A stretch of 64,000 bases of DNA from Candidatus Zhuqueibacterota bacterium (GCA_030950365.1 JAUZRQ010000002.1:62001-126000); one strand, 5' to 3'; shown: positions 1 through 9,240, numbered from the stretch's first letter. The notes: a model not told the origin generated them from the letters alone. Translations and numbers: made by a program.

Positions 1-1080
1 CCGCAGGCGGACATCCGATTGCAAGTTTCGGGTTATGCCAAATCGCTTGCCGTTCAAAGCAAGTCGCTGTTCACGGGGCAGAATTATTTTTATGATCTTT
101 CGCGGTTTCGGGCTAAAGGCCAGGTGTACGTCGGCAATGCCTTTCAGCTCGAAGGCTGGCTGGACACGGAGATGCATGCCGGCGATTTTCTCGAGACCCT
201 TGATTTCAAATTCGGCCAGCTTCTGCGGCCGGCCAGGTTTTTCGATCTCGACTGGGATGTGGTGACCGAAAACCGGCTGCAGGTGCAGCAGCGGCTGTTC
301 CGGCTGTTTGCCACCGCCTATATTCGCGATGTGCAAATCACCGTGGGCCGACAGCGCATCGCCTGGGGAACCGGATTTGCGTGGAATCCCACCGATTTGC
401 TCAACCCATATAATCCGTTTGCCATCGAACGGGAAGAAAAAGACGGTGTGGATGCGCTGTATGTGGCCGTGCCGCTGGGAGCATTGTCGCGACTGGAAGC
501 GGCCGTGGCGCCGGGAAAATCCGGCATGAAGCCGCGCTCCGCGGTGCGGTGGCATGCTAATGCGCATGGCGTAGATTTTTCGTTGATGGGAGGCCGCTTT
601 CAGGGAAAGTGGCTATTGGGCGGCGATCTGGTGGCGTATATGGGCGGCGCAGCGATCCGTGCCGAATGGGCCTACACCGTGCAGCCGGATCGCGGGGATT
701 ACTGGCGTTTCGTCGCCAACTGGGATTACAATTTCTCGAATGGCATCTATACACTGGTTGAATACTATTTCAACGGCAGGGGGACGTCCCAAAAAGAAGA
801 GTACAACCTGCTGGCGCTGCTAACCGGCGAGCCGTTCGGGCTGGCGCGGCATTATGTGGCCGCACTGGCGAGCAAAGATCTCACGCCGCTGTTCAAGCTG
901 GAATGGTACGCTATTGCCAACCTCAATGACCGCAGCGCGCTCTGGGGACCGGCCGTGACGTATTCTCTGACGGAGAATCTGGAAATCCTGTTCAGCGCCT
1001 ATCTGTTTGCCGGCGCCGAAGACAGCGAGCTTGGTGGTCTCAACAACGCCTATTTCGCCAGCCTGCAATATTACTTTTGA
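1..1080 (+). CDS. Outer-membrane beta-barrel protein, 5'-truncated
   Basis: The frame is open from base 1, so the gene starts before the window; the first apparent start (TTG at 19) is internal. The visible 359 or so residues consist of alternating aromatic/polar beta strands and end in Tyr-Tyr-Phe, the C-terminal aromatic signature recognised by the BAM machinery. The segment GRQRIAWGTGFAWNPTD resembles the strand motif of DUF1302 / alginate-export-type barrels, where GRQ..WG precedes NP.D. I infer an outer-membrane porin or export barrel; the substrate cannot be told. It converges on the glycosyltransferase gene 27 bp downstream. The signal peptide lies outside the window. Confidence 0.75.
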   Translation, partial: PQADIRLQVSGYAKSLAVQSKSLFTGQNYFYDLSRFRAKGQVYVGNAFQLEGWLDTEMHAGDFLETLDFKFGQLLRPARFFDLDWDVVTENRLQVQQRLFRLFATAYIRDVQITVGRQRIAWGTGFAWNPTDLLNPYNPFAIEREEKDGVDALYVAVPLGALSRLEAAVAPGKSGMKPRSAVRWHANAHGVDFSLMGGRFQGKWLLGGDLVAYMGGAAIRAEWAYTVQPDRGDYWRFVANWDYNFSNGIYTLVEYYFNGRGTSQKEEYNLLALLTGEPFGLARHYVAALASKDLTPLFKLEWYAIANLNDRSALWGPAVTYSLTENLEILFSAYLFAGAEDSELGGLNNAYFASLQYYF

Positions 1081-1107
1081 TGGAAGCGTGGAGAGGCGAG
1101 TGACGGA

Positions 1108-1935
1108 TCATTCAGCGCGCTCGGTTTCCTGCGCCATTTGCGGCAGTTCGTACTGACTTTCAATTTCCCCCCGGTGTTGCAATTCCCAGATTTTCATATA
1201 CAGCGCCATTTTGACCATCGCCGAGACCAGGGCCAGCAGAAAGCCGTGCATGCCATCGCGGTAGCCCTGGAGGCCGATGTATTTGTTGAAGAACGCCGCG
1301 ATGGGATGCAGCAAGATGTGGTACCACCGTACGCGCTTTCCGCCGGCGCGGTCCAGCGCCTCAAGGGAGGAATACCGGTTCAGGCGCTCGAAGCTTTCGC
1401 TGAGCGTACGGTGGGTGTAATGCACGAAATGATGTTGCAGCGTGCCGACGGCGCCATCCACCTCAAAGCCCTCGTGCACGCGCGCTTCGGTCACGCGCAC
1501 CCGGTCCCGTCGGAACAGCCGCAATTGATAGCCCGGATACCAGCCGCCGTGATACATGAATTTGCCCAGGAAGGTGCTCAGGCGCGGGATGCGAAAGCCG
1601 GCAAAGGGGATATCCTCCTGGCTGAGGATGCCCAGGATTTCATCGCGCAGCTCGGGGGTGACGCGCTCATCCGCATCGATGCTCAGCACCCAGGGGCAGG
1701 TCGCCTGTTCCAGGGCGAACTGCTTTTGCGCCGCATAGCCGGGCCAGGGATGGTGCAGCACGCGGTCGGTGAATTCCTGCGCCAGCGCCACCGTGTTATC
1801 GGTACTGCCGCCATCCACCACCACAATTTCATCCGCCCAGGCCACGGATTGCAGGCATTCGCGGATGTTGTTCGCCTCATTCTGCACAATCAGGGTCACC
1901 GATAGCCGGTGCTGGCGCGGCGGCGTGTCCTTCAT
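1108..1935 (-). CDS. Glycosyltransferase family 2 (LPS core WaaE/KdtX-like)
   Basis: A 275-residue GT-A fold glycosyltransferase, probably acting on the cytoplasmic face of the inner membrane in LPS core or O-glycan assembly. The N-terminus has the GT2 nucleotide-binding strand (LSVTLIVQNEANNI), then VDGGSTDNT and the DxD-like SIDADERVTPEL, an arrangement typical of WaaE/KdtX-type enzymes. The start chosen is the ATG at 1935. It overlaps the stop of the upstream GT9 gene as ATGA, whereas the longer frame to 2097 would run 54 residues into that gene. Translational coupling with the GT9 supports a shared role in surface polysaccharide synthesis. The acceptor sugar is unknown. Confidence 0.88.
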   Translation of the reverse strand: MKDTPPRQHRLSVTLIVQNEANNIRECLQSVAWADEIVVVDGGSTDNTVALAQEFTDRVLHHPWPGYAAQKQFALEQATCPWVLSIDADERVTPELRDEILGILSQEDIPFAGFRIPRLSTFLGKFMYHGGWYPGYQLRLFRRDRVRVTEARVHEGFEVDGAVGTLQHHFVHYTHRTLSESFERLNRYSSLEALDRAGGKRVRWYHILLHPIAAFFNKYIGLQGYRDGMHGFLLALVSAMVKMALYMKIWELQHRGEIESQYELPQMAQETERAE

Positions 1936-3005
1936 GGCATATCCCTCTGCAATTCCAGCGCATGCAGAGTGACCTGCAATACGGGCTCGACTTCCAGTTT
2001 GGTCATGCAGTCCAGCGTTTGAATATCGCAGGTGGTTTTGTTGCATCCGAGGCAGGGCAGGCCTTCGAGTTGCACCACGTGGTGGCCTTCGCCCCACGGC
2101 CCCTGCAGCTCAGGGCGCGTCGGGCCGAAAAGGCCCACCACCGGCGTGTCCACCGCCGCCGCCAGATGCATCGGGCCGCTGTCATTGCTCACCAGCAAGT
2201 GCAGCCGTTTGAGCAGCGCCGCCAGTTCCAGCAAATCGGTTTGTGGTGCAATGATCGGTTCGTGTTGCATGAGCCGCGCCACCTCCTGGGCATCCTGCAG
2301 CTCACCGGGCCCCCAGAACAGCATGATGCGGCACTGCAGTTGTTCAACCAGCCGGTCGCCAAGGTCGGCGAATTTTTGCAGCGGCCAACGCTTGGTGTAC
2401 CAGCCGCCGGAGCCGTTGAGCCCGATCACCAGTTCATGGGAAAGCCCCGATTCCTGCCAGTAGTGATCGGCGAACGCTTCTTCGATATCGCTGAGCTGCA
2501 CGCGCAGCTTCTGCGTGTGCACCGGCACACCAATGGCCTGCAGCGCGTCGAGATTGAACTGCACCTCGTGCACGCGATCGCCGCGCGGGGTGATGCGGTA
2601 ATTGTAGGCATATTTGCGGCCGCGAAAGGCAAAGCCAATTCGGTAACGGGCGCGCGTCGCCCAGGTAAATTGCGCCGAGCGCGGATTGCCGAATAAATCG
2701 AACACCAGATCGTAATCACGCTGGTGCAACTCCCGGAAAAACCGCGCATTTTCCCGCAGCCAGGAAAAGCCGGAAAGCGAGTCGACATAGCCTCGCTCGA
2801 ACACCACCACCTCATCGAGATCAGGATGGTGTTTCAGCAGTGGCGCGGATGGTTTTTCGGTAAGGAAATCGATCTGTGCCTCGGGAAAGGCCCGGCGAAG
2901 GTTCTCGATAACGGGCGTGGCCAGAATGACGTCGCCGATGGCCCGCAGTTTGATGATCAAAATGCGATGGACATGGTCGCGAATTCGGTCGTATTGCAAA
3001 TGCAT
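1932..3005 (-). CDS. Glycosyltransferase family 9 (ADP-heptose:LPS heptosyltransferase-like)
   Basis: A 357-residue GT-B glycosyltransferase. The N-terminal ILIIKLRAIGDVILATP (about residues 15-31) is the classical GT9 opening. The C-terminal half holds the donor-binding region, with SNDSGPMHLAAA and GLFGPTRPELQGPWG, followed by a Cys cluster (LPCLGCNKTTC) common in WaaF/WaaQ-like proteins of diverse bacteria. The family transfers heptose from ADP-heptose to LPS inner core at the inner membrane; the exact linkage cannot be assigned. It is followed with a 4-bp overlap by the GT2 gene and lies 81 bp downstream of the biotin carboxylase gene, so it may be read through from the carboxylase operon. 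Confidence 0.9.
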   Translation of the reverse strand: MHLQYDRIRDHVHRILIIKLRAIGDVILATPVIENLRRAFPEAQIDFLTEKPSAPLLKHHPDLDEVVVFERGYVDSLSGFSWLRENARFFRELHQRDYDLVFDLFGNPRSAQFTWATRARYRIGFAFRGRKYAYNYRITPRGDRVHEVQFNLDALQAIGVPVHTQKLRVQLSDIEEAFADHYWQESGLSHELVIGLNGSGGWYTKRWPLQKFADLGDRLVEQLQCRIMLFWGPGELQDAQEVARLMQHEPIIAPQTDLLELAALLKRLHLLVSNDSGPMHLAAAVDTPVVGLFGPTRPELQGPWGEGHHVVQLEGLPCLGCNKTTCDIQTLDCMTKLEVEPVLQVTLHALELQRDMP

Positions 3006-3086
3006 GGATGCGCAATCCTCGATTGATGATGTTTCGCTGATTGACGGCGGCCTGCCTCGCCGGTTGCCGGGCGACGGAATGGCGAA

Positions 3087-4613
3087 CTACACCCGCTTCA
3101 ACTGCTTCCAGCCGCGAATGCGCCAGGCCGAAGTTGAACGGTGATCGGTTTCTCTGGCCTGATCCAGTGGAACCAGTCCCTGCCCGTTTTCCATAGAATG
3201 CGCCAGCGCCACGGCCGCGGCGATTCGCTCATCGGCGTTCAGGTCCGAATCCAGTTCATCCAGTTTGGGGAGGTATTCGTTGGGGACGAAATGCGTGTCA
3301 AACTCGCCAGTCCGGTAACGCTCATGCTGCATGACCCAGATGCAGAACGGGATCGTGGTTTTGACGCCGAGCACGCGGTATTCCTTTAACGCCCGGATCA
3401 TCCGCTCGATGGCCTGTGAGCGGTTCTCGCCATGCACAATCAGTTTGGCGATCATGGGGTCGTAATACAGCGAAATTTCGTCGCCAGAGGTCACACCGGA
3501 ATCCACGCGCACGCCCGGCCCGTCGGGGTTTTGCAGGAATTCGACCGTGCCAATGGATGGCAGAAAATGGTTGCGCGGGTCCTCGGCATACACGCGGCAC
3601 TCGATGGCGTGGCCCTGCAAGTGCACCTGGTCTTGCGAAAACGGCAGCGGTTTGCCCATGGCCACCTCCAGTTGCAGCCTCACCAGGTCCATGCCTACGA
3701 CCATTTCGGTGACCGGATGCTCCACCTGGAGCCGTGTGTTCATTTCCAGGAAATAAAAGTGCCGGTCCTGATCCACCAGAAATTCGATGGTGCCGGCGTT
3801 CACGTAGCCACAGGCCTGTGCGGCTTTCACCGCGGCTTCGCCCATCTGTTCGCGCAGCTCCGGGGTCATCAGCGGCGAGGGCGATTCTTCGATGATCTTT
3901 TGATGCCGCCGCTGAATCGAACATTCGCGTTCGCACAGGTGCACTACGTTGCCGTGTTCATCGGCAAGAACCTGGAATTCGATATGCCGCGGGCCCTGTA
4001 CATATTTTTCGATGTAGACGCGGCCATCGCCAAACGCCGATTGCGCTTCGGAGGAGGCGCTGCGAAAGGCGGATGCTATTTCCGATTCCGATGCCACCAT
4101 GCGCATGCCCTTGCCGCCGCCGCCGGCCGTGGCTTTTAGCAGAACCGGAAAACCGATGGCTCTGGCCACGTTCAGGGCTTCGTCAGCGTTGGCAAGGGGA
4201 GCGGGACTGCCCGGCACAATCGGCACACCGGCTTTTTGCATGGTCTCGCGGGCGGCGGTTTTGTCGCCCATGATGCGCATGGCCTCCGGTGGTGGGCCGA
4301 TGAAAATCAGCCCGGCGTCGCGGACCTTCTCCGCGAATTGTGGATTTTCGGCCAGAAAGCCGTATCCGGGATGAATGGCCTGCGCTTCGGCGCGTCTGGC
4401 AATGTCGATGAGGCGCTCCTGCTGCAGGTAGCTTTCGGAGGCCGGCGGCGGGCCGAGGTAATAGGCTTCATCGGCCATGCGCACGTGGTAGGCCGTGCGG
4501 TCGGCTTCGGAATAGACGGCCACGGTCTGGATGCCCATCTCGCGGCAGGTGCGTATGATGCGCACCGCAATTTCCCCACGATTGGCGATAAGCACTTTGG
4601 CGATCGTTTTCAT
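3087..4613 (-). CDS. accC: Acyl-CoA (acetyl/propionyl-CoA) carboxylase biotin carboxylase subunit
   Basis: A 508-residue biotin carboxylase, catalysing ATP- and bicarbonate-dependent carboxylation of carrier-bound biotin. Visible are the N-terminal KVLIANRGEIAVRIIR, the ATP-grasp glycine loop GGGGKGMR (about 164-171) and the catalytic segment EMNTRLQVEHPVTE (about 290-303). The start is the ATG at 4613 (MKTIAKVL), since the preceding 15 residues of the open frame do not fit the family. It is about 60 residues longer than E. coli AccC, but the extra C-terminus has no biotinylation motif (no AMKM-like sequence), so the biotin carrier must be encoded elsewhere. It forms a leftward cluster with pccB and a STAS gene, which suggests an acyl-CoA carboxylase rather than only fatty-acid synthesis. 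Confidence 0.93.
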   Translation of the reverse strand: MKTIAKVLIANRGEIAVRIIRTCREMGIQTVAVYSEADRTAYHVRMADEAYYLGPPPASESYLQQERLIDIARRAEAQAIHPGYGFLAENPQFAEKVRDAGLIFIGPPPEAMRIMGDKTAARETMQKAGVPIVPGSPAPLANADEALNVARAIGFPVLLKATAGGGGKGMRMVASESEIASAFRSASSEAQSAFGDGRVYIEKYVQGPRHIEFQVLADEHGNVVHLCERECSIQRRHQKIIEESPSPLMTPELREQMGEAAVKAAQACGYVNAGTIEFLVDQDRHFYFLEMNTRLQVEHPVTEMVVGMDLVRLQLEVAMGKPLPFSQDQVHLQGHAIECRVYAEDPRNHFLPSIGTVEFLQNPDGPGVRVDSGVTSGDEISLYYDPMIAKLIVHGENRSQAIERMIRALKEYRVLGVKTTIPFCIWVMQHERYRTGEFDTHFVPNEYLPKLDELDSDLNADERIAAAVALAHSMENGQGLVPLDQARETDHRSTSAWRIRGWKQLKRV

Positions 4614-4781
4614 GGTTTGCCGTAGGTCGAAGTTTGAAATGGTTCTGCTTAAACGCACACAAAGGCCTCAAGCCACAAAGTTGAACGTGGATGATCCCTC
4701 GTGGCTTCGTGTGAGATTACAAAAATTTGCTTTTTATGCACGATGTAACGACGGCTCCGTGGCTTTTGGGCGAAATGATCA

Positions 4782-5123
4782 CTAACTCGCAAAGCTGGCC
4801 ACGGCCTCGTCTTCATTATCGAACGATTCGATCACATCATCCAGCTTGGCAATGCGGATCAGATTCAGCACGCGCTCGTTCAGATTGACCAGTTTGAGCA
4901 CGCTATTCTGTTCGCGGCCCTGTCGGATGCCGAACAGAATGGCGCCCAGACCGGTCGAATCGGCGTACTGCACTTCTCCCATGTCCAGCAAAATCGATTT
5001 GTTTTTGGCCGAGATGAGCTTCAGCAGCTCCACCTTCAGATCATGAGCCACATCCGTATCCAGACGTTCGTGATGGACACGCAGGATACACACGTCGTTT
5101 TTATGTTCTACTGTGTAGTGCAT
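4782..5123 (-). CDS. STAS-domain protein (anti-sigma factor antagonist, SpoIIAA-like)
   Basis: A 113-residue single-domain STAS protein. In this family a serine in a conserved D-S-x-G loop is phosphorylated by an anti-sigma kinase and controls partner binding. Here the loop reads YADSTGLGA, with the candidate phosphoserine at about residue 56, preceded by the strand SILLDMGEV, as expected. It therefore looks active, not degenerate. It sits between the two acyl-CoA carboxylase subunit genes, 29 bp after pccB and about 170 bp before the biotin carboxylase gene. The 168-bp gap to that gene contains an imperfect inverted repeat (CACACAAAGGCC.../...GCTTCGTGTG). No kinase or phosphatase partner is adjacent, so its signalling partner is unknown. 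Confidence 0.88.
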   Translation of the reverse strand: MHYTVEHKNDVCILRVHHERLDTDVAHDLKVELLKLISAKNKSILLDMGEVQYADSTGLGAILFGIRQGREQNSVLKLVNLNERVLNLIRIAKLDDVIESFDNEDEAVASFAS

Positions 5124-5152
5124 GGTTGGCTCCCCAAATCGACAGTTCCGGT

Positions 5153-6703
5153 TTATAAAGGAATATTTCCATGTTTTTTGCGTGGATTGGTATCGACCTT
5201 GTTTTCCAGCATATTCAGCGCCCGGATGAGCTTCGGCCGGGTTTCGGCCGGCTCGATCACGTCATCGATGTAGCCACGTTCAGCGGCGATATACGGATTG
5301 GCAAATTTTTCACGATATGCTTTTTCTTTTTCGGCCAACGCCGCCTGCGGGTCATCCGCGGCTTCAATGTCTTTTCGAAAAATAATCTCCACCGCGCCTT
5401 TGGGGCCCATCACCGCGATTTCGGCCGACGGCCAGGCGAAATTGATGTCGCCGCGGATGTGCTTGGAGCTCATCACGTCGTACGCGCCACCGTAGGCCTT
5501 GCGCGTGATGACCGTCAGCTTGGGTACGGTGGCTTCGCAAAAGGCGTACAGCAGTTTGGCGCCGTGTTTGATGATGCCGCCCCATTCCTGTTCCGTGCCC
5601 GGGAGAAACCCGGGCACGTCCACGAAGGTGAGCAGGGGAATATTGAAAGCGTCGCAAAAGCGGACGAACCGCGCGCCTTTGACCGACGAGTTGATGTCCA
5701 GCACACCTGCCAGCACGGTCGGCTGATTGGCCACAATGCCAACCGGTTTGCCGGCGAGCCGCGCAAAACCCACCACGATGTTCTGGGCAAAATCGGCGTG
5801 CACTTCCATAAACTCGCCATCATCGACGATTTTCAGGATGATGTCTTTGATGTCATACGGCTTGTTGGGGTTATCCGGAATGATGCTGTTCAAGGATTCG
5901 TCGGTTCGGTTGAACGGATCCTGGGTCGGCCGGATGGGCGGGTCTTCGGCATTGTTCAGCGGCAGAAAGCCCAACAACCGCCGGATATTTTGCAAACATT
6001 CGATTTCATTTTCGGCCAGAAAATGGGCCACGCCGCTTTTGATGGCATGGGTTTCCGCGCCGCCCAGCTCTTCAAAGGTCACGTCTTCATGCGTCACGGT
6101 TTTGACCACCTCCGGGCCTGTGACAAACATGTAGCTGGTGTTTTTCACCATGAAAATGAAATCCGTGATGGCCGGCGAATACACTGCCCCACCGGCGCAG
6201 GGACCGAGAATGGCCGAGATTTGCGGGATAACCCCGGAGGCCAGGGTGTTGCGCAGGAAGATGTCGGCGTAGGCGCCGAGACTCACCACCCCCTCTTGTA
6301 TACGCGCACCGCCGGAGTCATTCAGGCCGATGACCGGCGCGCCGTTTTTCATGGCCAGGTCCATGATTTTGCAAATCTTCTGGCCGTGCGCCTCTGAGAG
6401 CGAACCGCCGAACACGGTGAAATCCTGTGAAAACACATAAACCAGGCGGCCGTCGATGGTGCCGTAGCCGGTGACCACTCCATCGCCGGGAATGCGCTGT
6501 TTGTCCAGACCAAAATCGTGCGAGCGGTGCATCACCAACATATCCAACTCTTCGAAACTGTCTTCGTCCAGCAGCAGTTCGAGGCGCTCGCGCGCGGTGA
6601 GTTTGCCCTTGGCATGCTGCGCGGCGATGCGCTTTTCGCCACCGCCTAGTTTGGCCCGTTCCTTCAGTTCGCGCAATTGCTTTAGCTTATCAGATGTTGC
6701 CAT
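5153..6703 (-). CDS. pccB: Acyl-CoA carboxylase carboxyltransferase subunit beta (propionyl-CoA carboxylase beta)
   Basis: A 516-residue carboxyltransferase of the PccB/MmdA family, with the usual length and two crotonase-like halves. Diagnostic segments include [17 protein letters not shown] near the N-terminus, [23 protein letters not shown] (an oxyanion-hole region) and, in the C-terminal half, [20 protein letters not shown] and [15 protein letters not shown]. The family transfers carboxyl from biotin to propionyl- or acetyl-CoA in the cytoplasm. It is the first gene of the leftward run and is followed by the STAS gene and the biotin carboxylase. No decarboxylase membrane subunit (OadB/MmdB) is nearby, which favours an ATP-dependent carboxylase over a sodium-pumping decarboxylase. 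Confidence 0.94.
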   Translation of the reverse strand: MATSDKLKQLRELKERAKLGGGEKRIAAQHAKGKLTARERLELLLDEDSFEELDMLVMHRSHDFGLDKQRIPGDGVVTGYGTIDGRLVYVFSQDFTVFGGSLSEAHGQKICKIMDLAMKNGAPVIGLNDSGGARIQEGVVSLGAYADIFLRNTLASGVIPQISAILGPCAGGAVYSPAITDFIFMVKNTSYMFVTGPEVVKTVTHEDVTFEELGGAETHAIKSGVAHFLAENEIECLQNIRRLLGFLPLNNAEDPPIRPTQDPFNRTDESLNSIIPDNPNKPYDIKDIILKIVDDGEFMEVHADFAQNIVVGFARLAGKPVGIVANQPTVLAGVLDINSSVKGARFVRFCDAFNIPLLTFVDVPGFLPGTEQEWGGIIKHGAKLLYAFCEATVPKLTVITRKAYGGAYDVMSSKHIRGDINFAWPSAEIAVMGPKGAVEIIFRKDIEAADDPQAALAEKEKAYREKFANPYIAAERGYIDDVIEPAETRPKLIRALNMLENKVDTNPRKKHGNIPL

Positions 6704-7585
6704 GATTCCATCGCCGTTATGAGTTTATCAGACCTTGCATGAATCCTTTTAACAATGAGTCACTATTCAAATTTCGAAACGCTTGAAAAACAACGTTTGC
6801 ACTCATGATCGGGTTTCCAAAATCTAACAATAAACAATAATGAGTTTAAAATCAATGAGTAAGTGCCGAAAAAAGGTAACTATTCAGTTGTTCCCGTTTG
6901 ATGAAATCTTGCCCGTCATCGCGAGCAGCCGCCGCAAGGCGGGTGCGCCTGTCCGACTGCTGGCGGACGGCGATCTCTTTGTATATAAGAATGAGATCGC
7001 GTCGTCGCTCCGCTCCTCGCGATAACGGGTGGGAGACTGAAAATTTACCAAAAATGGTAACGAAGCAGCCGTAGCAACAATTTCGATATTTAAAATTGTC
7101 GTTCCGGCTTCCGGCGGCAGCGATGGAAGAGCGCCGGACAGCCGGAATGTCCCCCGGCGGATGGTTGCACGGATCGATGTCGCGGCGTGTTTCGTCATCC
7201 CCTCCTGGCGGAAGGAAAAAATAGGCAATGACGTGGCGAATGACCATATCTGCAAATGGGACGGATGTGCGGCACGCAGGGGTGTGGGTGTCTCGGGCTA
7301 ATGCGGAGCCAATGCGGTGGGCAATGGCCCATGAGAGTGGCCATGGTTTTACGCAATTTTTGCATTTTCATGACAATGGATATCGGAAAAAATGATATAT
7401 TTCATGCACATTTTTGGAGATGTTCAGTTCAGCCATTATGGGCGCACAAAAACGAAGCCCCCTTGCAGACGTCGGGATCGGAGATTTTTCCACCTCGCCA
7501 GACAGATCCGATAAGCCCGTGCATTTGATGCATGGCCCAAGTTTTACGTTAAATAGAGGACTCACCAACGTATCAGGAGGAAACC
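6704..7585. other. Repeat-rich intergenic region
   Basis: There is no convincing gene in this 882-bp gap between the divergently transcribed pccB and phytase genes. It holds a mosaic of short palindromes: a copy of the terminal-inverted-repeat element (6875-7049), a two-part imperfect hairpin around 7102-7147 (TTCCGGC / GCCGGAA outside TCCGGCG / CGCCGGA), and a segment bounded by CGTCAT and ATGACG (7193-7233). Promoters for both flanking genes must lie here, but I could not single one out with confidence. Open frames of 60-130 codons cross the repeats on both strands; they lack family features and I read them as chance. Confidence 0.6.
6875..7049. repeat. MITE-like palindromic element, copy A
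   Basis: The left end GGTAACTATTCAGT (6875-6888) is matched by the right end ACTGAAAATTTACC (7036-7049), its inverse complement apart from two positions. The interior contains GTCATCGCGAG near the left and CTCGCGATAAC near the right. The stretch 6993-7049 is closely similar to copy B at 13548-13602. It is about 175 bp long with no coding capacity, consistent with a non-autonomous mobile repeat. Confidence 0.6.
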
Positions 7586-8695
7586 ATGATTTGCCGTACG
7601 TACGCTCGTGTCATGACGGTTCTTTGGTTCTGTCTGCTGATCATGATGGGACGCGCCCTGGCCATGTCAGACCCCGATTTGAAAATCATCCGGATGTTTC
7701 CAAAAGATTCGACCACGGCGGTGCCGTATGATGCCGATGATCCGGCAATCTGGATTCATCCCACGGCGCCCGAACAAAGCCTGATCATTGGCATCGACAA
7801 GGCCAAAACCGAAGGAGGCATTTATGTCTGGGACCTCGAAGGCAATCCATTGCAATTTATTCCTCTGCGCCGGCCCAACAACATCGATGTGCGGCATGGC
7901 ATGACCTTGAGCGCCGGCTCTGTGGATATCGCCGTGGTAAATTTGCGCAACGATCAGGAGCTGCGCGTGTATGCCATCGATCCCCAAACACGCCGGCTGA
8001 CCGACATCACTACCGGCGCTGGCATCAAAACGCCGGAGCTCGAGGAGCCCGGCGGAGTGGCGCTGTATCACCGAAGGAAGGACGGCGCCATGTTCGTGTT
8101 TTGCAGCAGCGATGACGGCGAATCGGCGTATCAGTTGTACCAGTATCGCCTGGAAGACGACGGCACGGGGCGGGTCGCGGGCCGGCTCGTGCGCACCTTT
8201 GCTCAAAACTCCATTCGGGATAAGGTCGAAGGCATGGCCGCGGATGACGAGCTAGGCTATCTGTACGCCTCCGATGAGGAATATGCGGTGAGAAAATATT
8301 ACGCCGATCCGGACCTGAACAACGATGCTCAGATCACCGAGTTCGCCGTCAACGATGGCATTCGCGGTGACCGGGAAGGCATTGCCATTTACAAATGCGA
8401 CGAGAAGACTGGCTTCATTCTGGTTTCCAGCCAGAAACGCGGCACGGTCAAGGTGTATCCGCGCGAAGGCTTTGACGGCGATCCGCACCGGCATCCGCTG
8501 ATGGCCACCATCCTGACCAGAGACTCGCGCAAAACCGATGGTCTCGATGTCACATCGGTGGCGATCCCATCGTTATATCCGCAGGGTTTTTTGGTGAAAC
8601 ACGATAGCCCGGGACGGTGTTTCCGGATTTATGATTGGGAGGACATCGTTGGTAGAAATTTGTTGCAATGTAGTGACCGGCTAAGCCCAAAATGA
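7586..8695 (+). CDS. Secreted beta-propeller phytase (3-phytase, BPP family)
   Basis: A 369-residue exported protein with a hydrophobic signal peptide (about 1-26, ending near GRALA). A strong Shine-Dalgarno (AGGAGGAAACC) immediately precedes the ATG. The mature part carries the successive calcium- and phosphate-binding motifs of alkaline beta-propeller phytases: DDPAIWIHP, GIDKAKTEGGIYVWD, RPNNIDVRHG, EEPGGVALY, VEGMAADDELGYLYASDEE, GDREGIAIYK and KTDGLDVT. The family removes phosphate from inositol hexakisphosphate outside the cytoplasm and needs calcium. It is a single-gene unit, closed by a strong bidirectional terminator. Function is likely phosphate scavenging; no pho box was recognised. 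Confidence 0.92.
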   Translation: MICRTYARVMTVLWFCLLIMMGRALAMSDPDLKIIRMFPKDSTTAVPYDADDPAIWIHPTAPEQSLIIGIDKAKTEGGIYVWDLEGNPLQFIPLRRPNNIDVRHGMTLSAGSVDIAVVNLRNDQELRVYAIDPQTRRLTDITTGAGIKTPELEEPGGVALYHRRKDGAMFVFCSSDDGESAYQLYQYRLEDDGTGRVAGRLVRTFAQNSIRDKVEGMAADDELGYLYASDEEYAVRKYYADPDLNNDAQITEFAVNDGIRGDREGIAIYKCDEKTGFILVSSQKRGTVKVYPREGFDGDPHRHPLMATILTRDSRKTDGLDVTSVAIPSLYPQGFLVKHDSPGRCFRIYDWEDIVGRNLLQCSDRLSPK

Positions 8696-8744
8696 CAAAC
8701 CGGGCGTTCAGGTTTCGGATCGGTTATGTCTGACCGAAAGCAAA

Positions 8745-8783
8745 AAGGGCGACCCACTGCGAAAGTGCGTCGCCCTTGTTTTT
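8745..8783. terminator. Rho-independent terminator between convergent genes
   Basis: The stem AAGGGCGAC plus CAC pairs with GTG plus GTCGCCCTT, with one C/C mismatch and a TGCGAAA loop. It is flanked by an A-run on the left (AAAAA) and a T-run on the right (GTTTTT), so it can stop transcription from both the phytase gene and the leftward membrane-protein gene. Confidence 0.85.
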
Positions 8784-9240
8784 AGAACCGGAACAGCGGC
8801 CGGTGAGTTTGCCCGAACGGCCAGGGCGTCATCACCAGCATAAGCAGCACCGCAATGCCCAGATAGATCAGCACGGCCCGGTTGCTAGCACGCGGATCAC
8901 CGGCCCGCTTCACTTTGAAATTGGCCACATGCGTCAGAATCAGCGATAGGAGCATGACTGTGGGGTGTTCCACCGCCCAGAACCGCAGCGCCGTGGTTTT
9001 CATGGCCTGGCCGAAATTCTGCATGGCCTGATGCACCACCGGACTGAAAGCGGCATACAGCAGCACCCCCACAATCACCTGCACATCAAACAAAATAACG
9101 AATTGCCGCAGCCATTTTGGCATGTCCACAGAGTTTGAATCGGTGCGCAGATTCAAAAAAGACCGCACGATCAGATACAACCCGAGAATCAAAACGGCCC
9201 AGCGCAAATACGAATGGATATATAGTAGAATACTGTACAT
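8782..9240 (-). CDS. Four-helix membrane protein (Bacteroidota-type 'cytochrome B' family)
   Basis: A 152-residue integral membrane protein with four predicted helices. Conserved-looking features are HSYLRW in helix 1, QVIVGVLLY in helix 2, AVEHPTVM before helix 3 and a C-terminal TPWPF. This pattern matches a small family commonly annotated as 'cytochrome B' in Bacteroidota; its biochemistry is not established, though several histidines (HSY, EHP, THV) could ligate haem. I chose the ATG at 9240 (MYSILLY) because GGAGGG lies just upstream; the ATG at 9255 would place that SD inside the gene. It lies about 250 bp downstream of cydB, so a link to respiration is possible. Confidence 0.75.
   Translation of the reverse strand: MYSILLYIHSYLRWAVLILGLYLIVRSFLNLRTDSNSVDMPKWLRQFVILFDVQVIVGVLLYAAFSPVVHQAMQNFGQAMKTTALRFWAVEHPTVMLLSLILTHVANFKVKRAGDPRASNRAVLIYLGIAVLLMLVMTPWPFGQTHRPLFRF

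Noticed and set aside
1138-1905. Rightward frame of 255 codons across the GT2 gene
   Set aside because: It is the antisense shadow of the glycosyltransferase; it has no family features while the minus strand has an intact GT2.
5171-6397. 408-codon rightward frame over pccB
   Set aside because: Shadow of the conserved carboxyltransferase; composition is low-complexity His/Arg/Phe and it lacks a domain.
6852-7247. 131-codon leftward frame across the repeat region
   Set aside because: It is made of the palindromic repeats and has no SD or family features.
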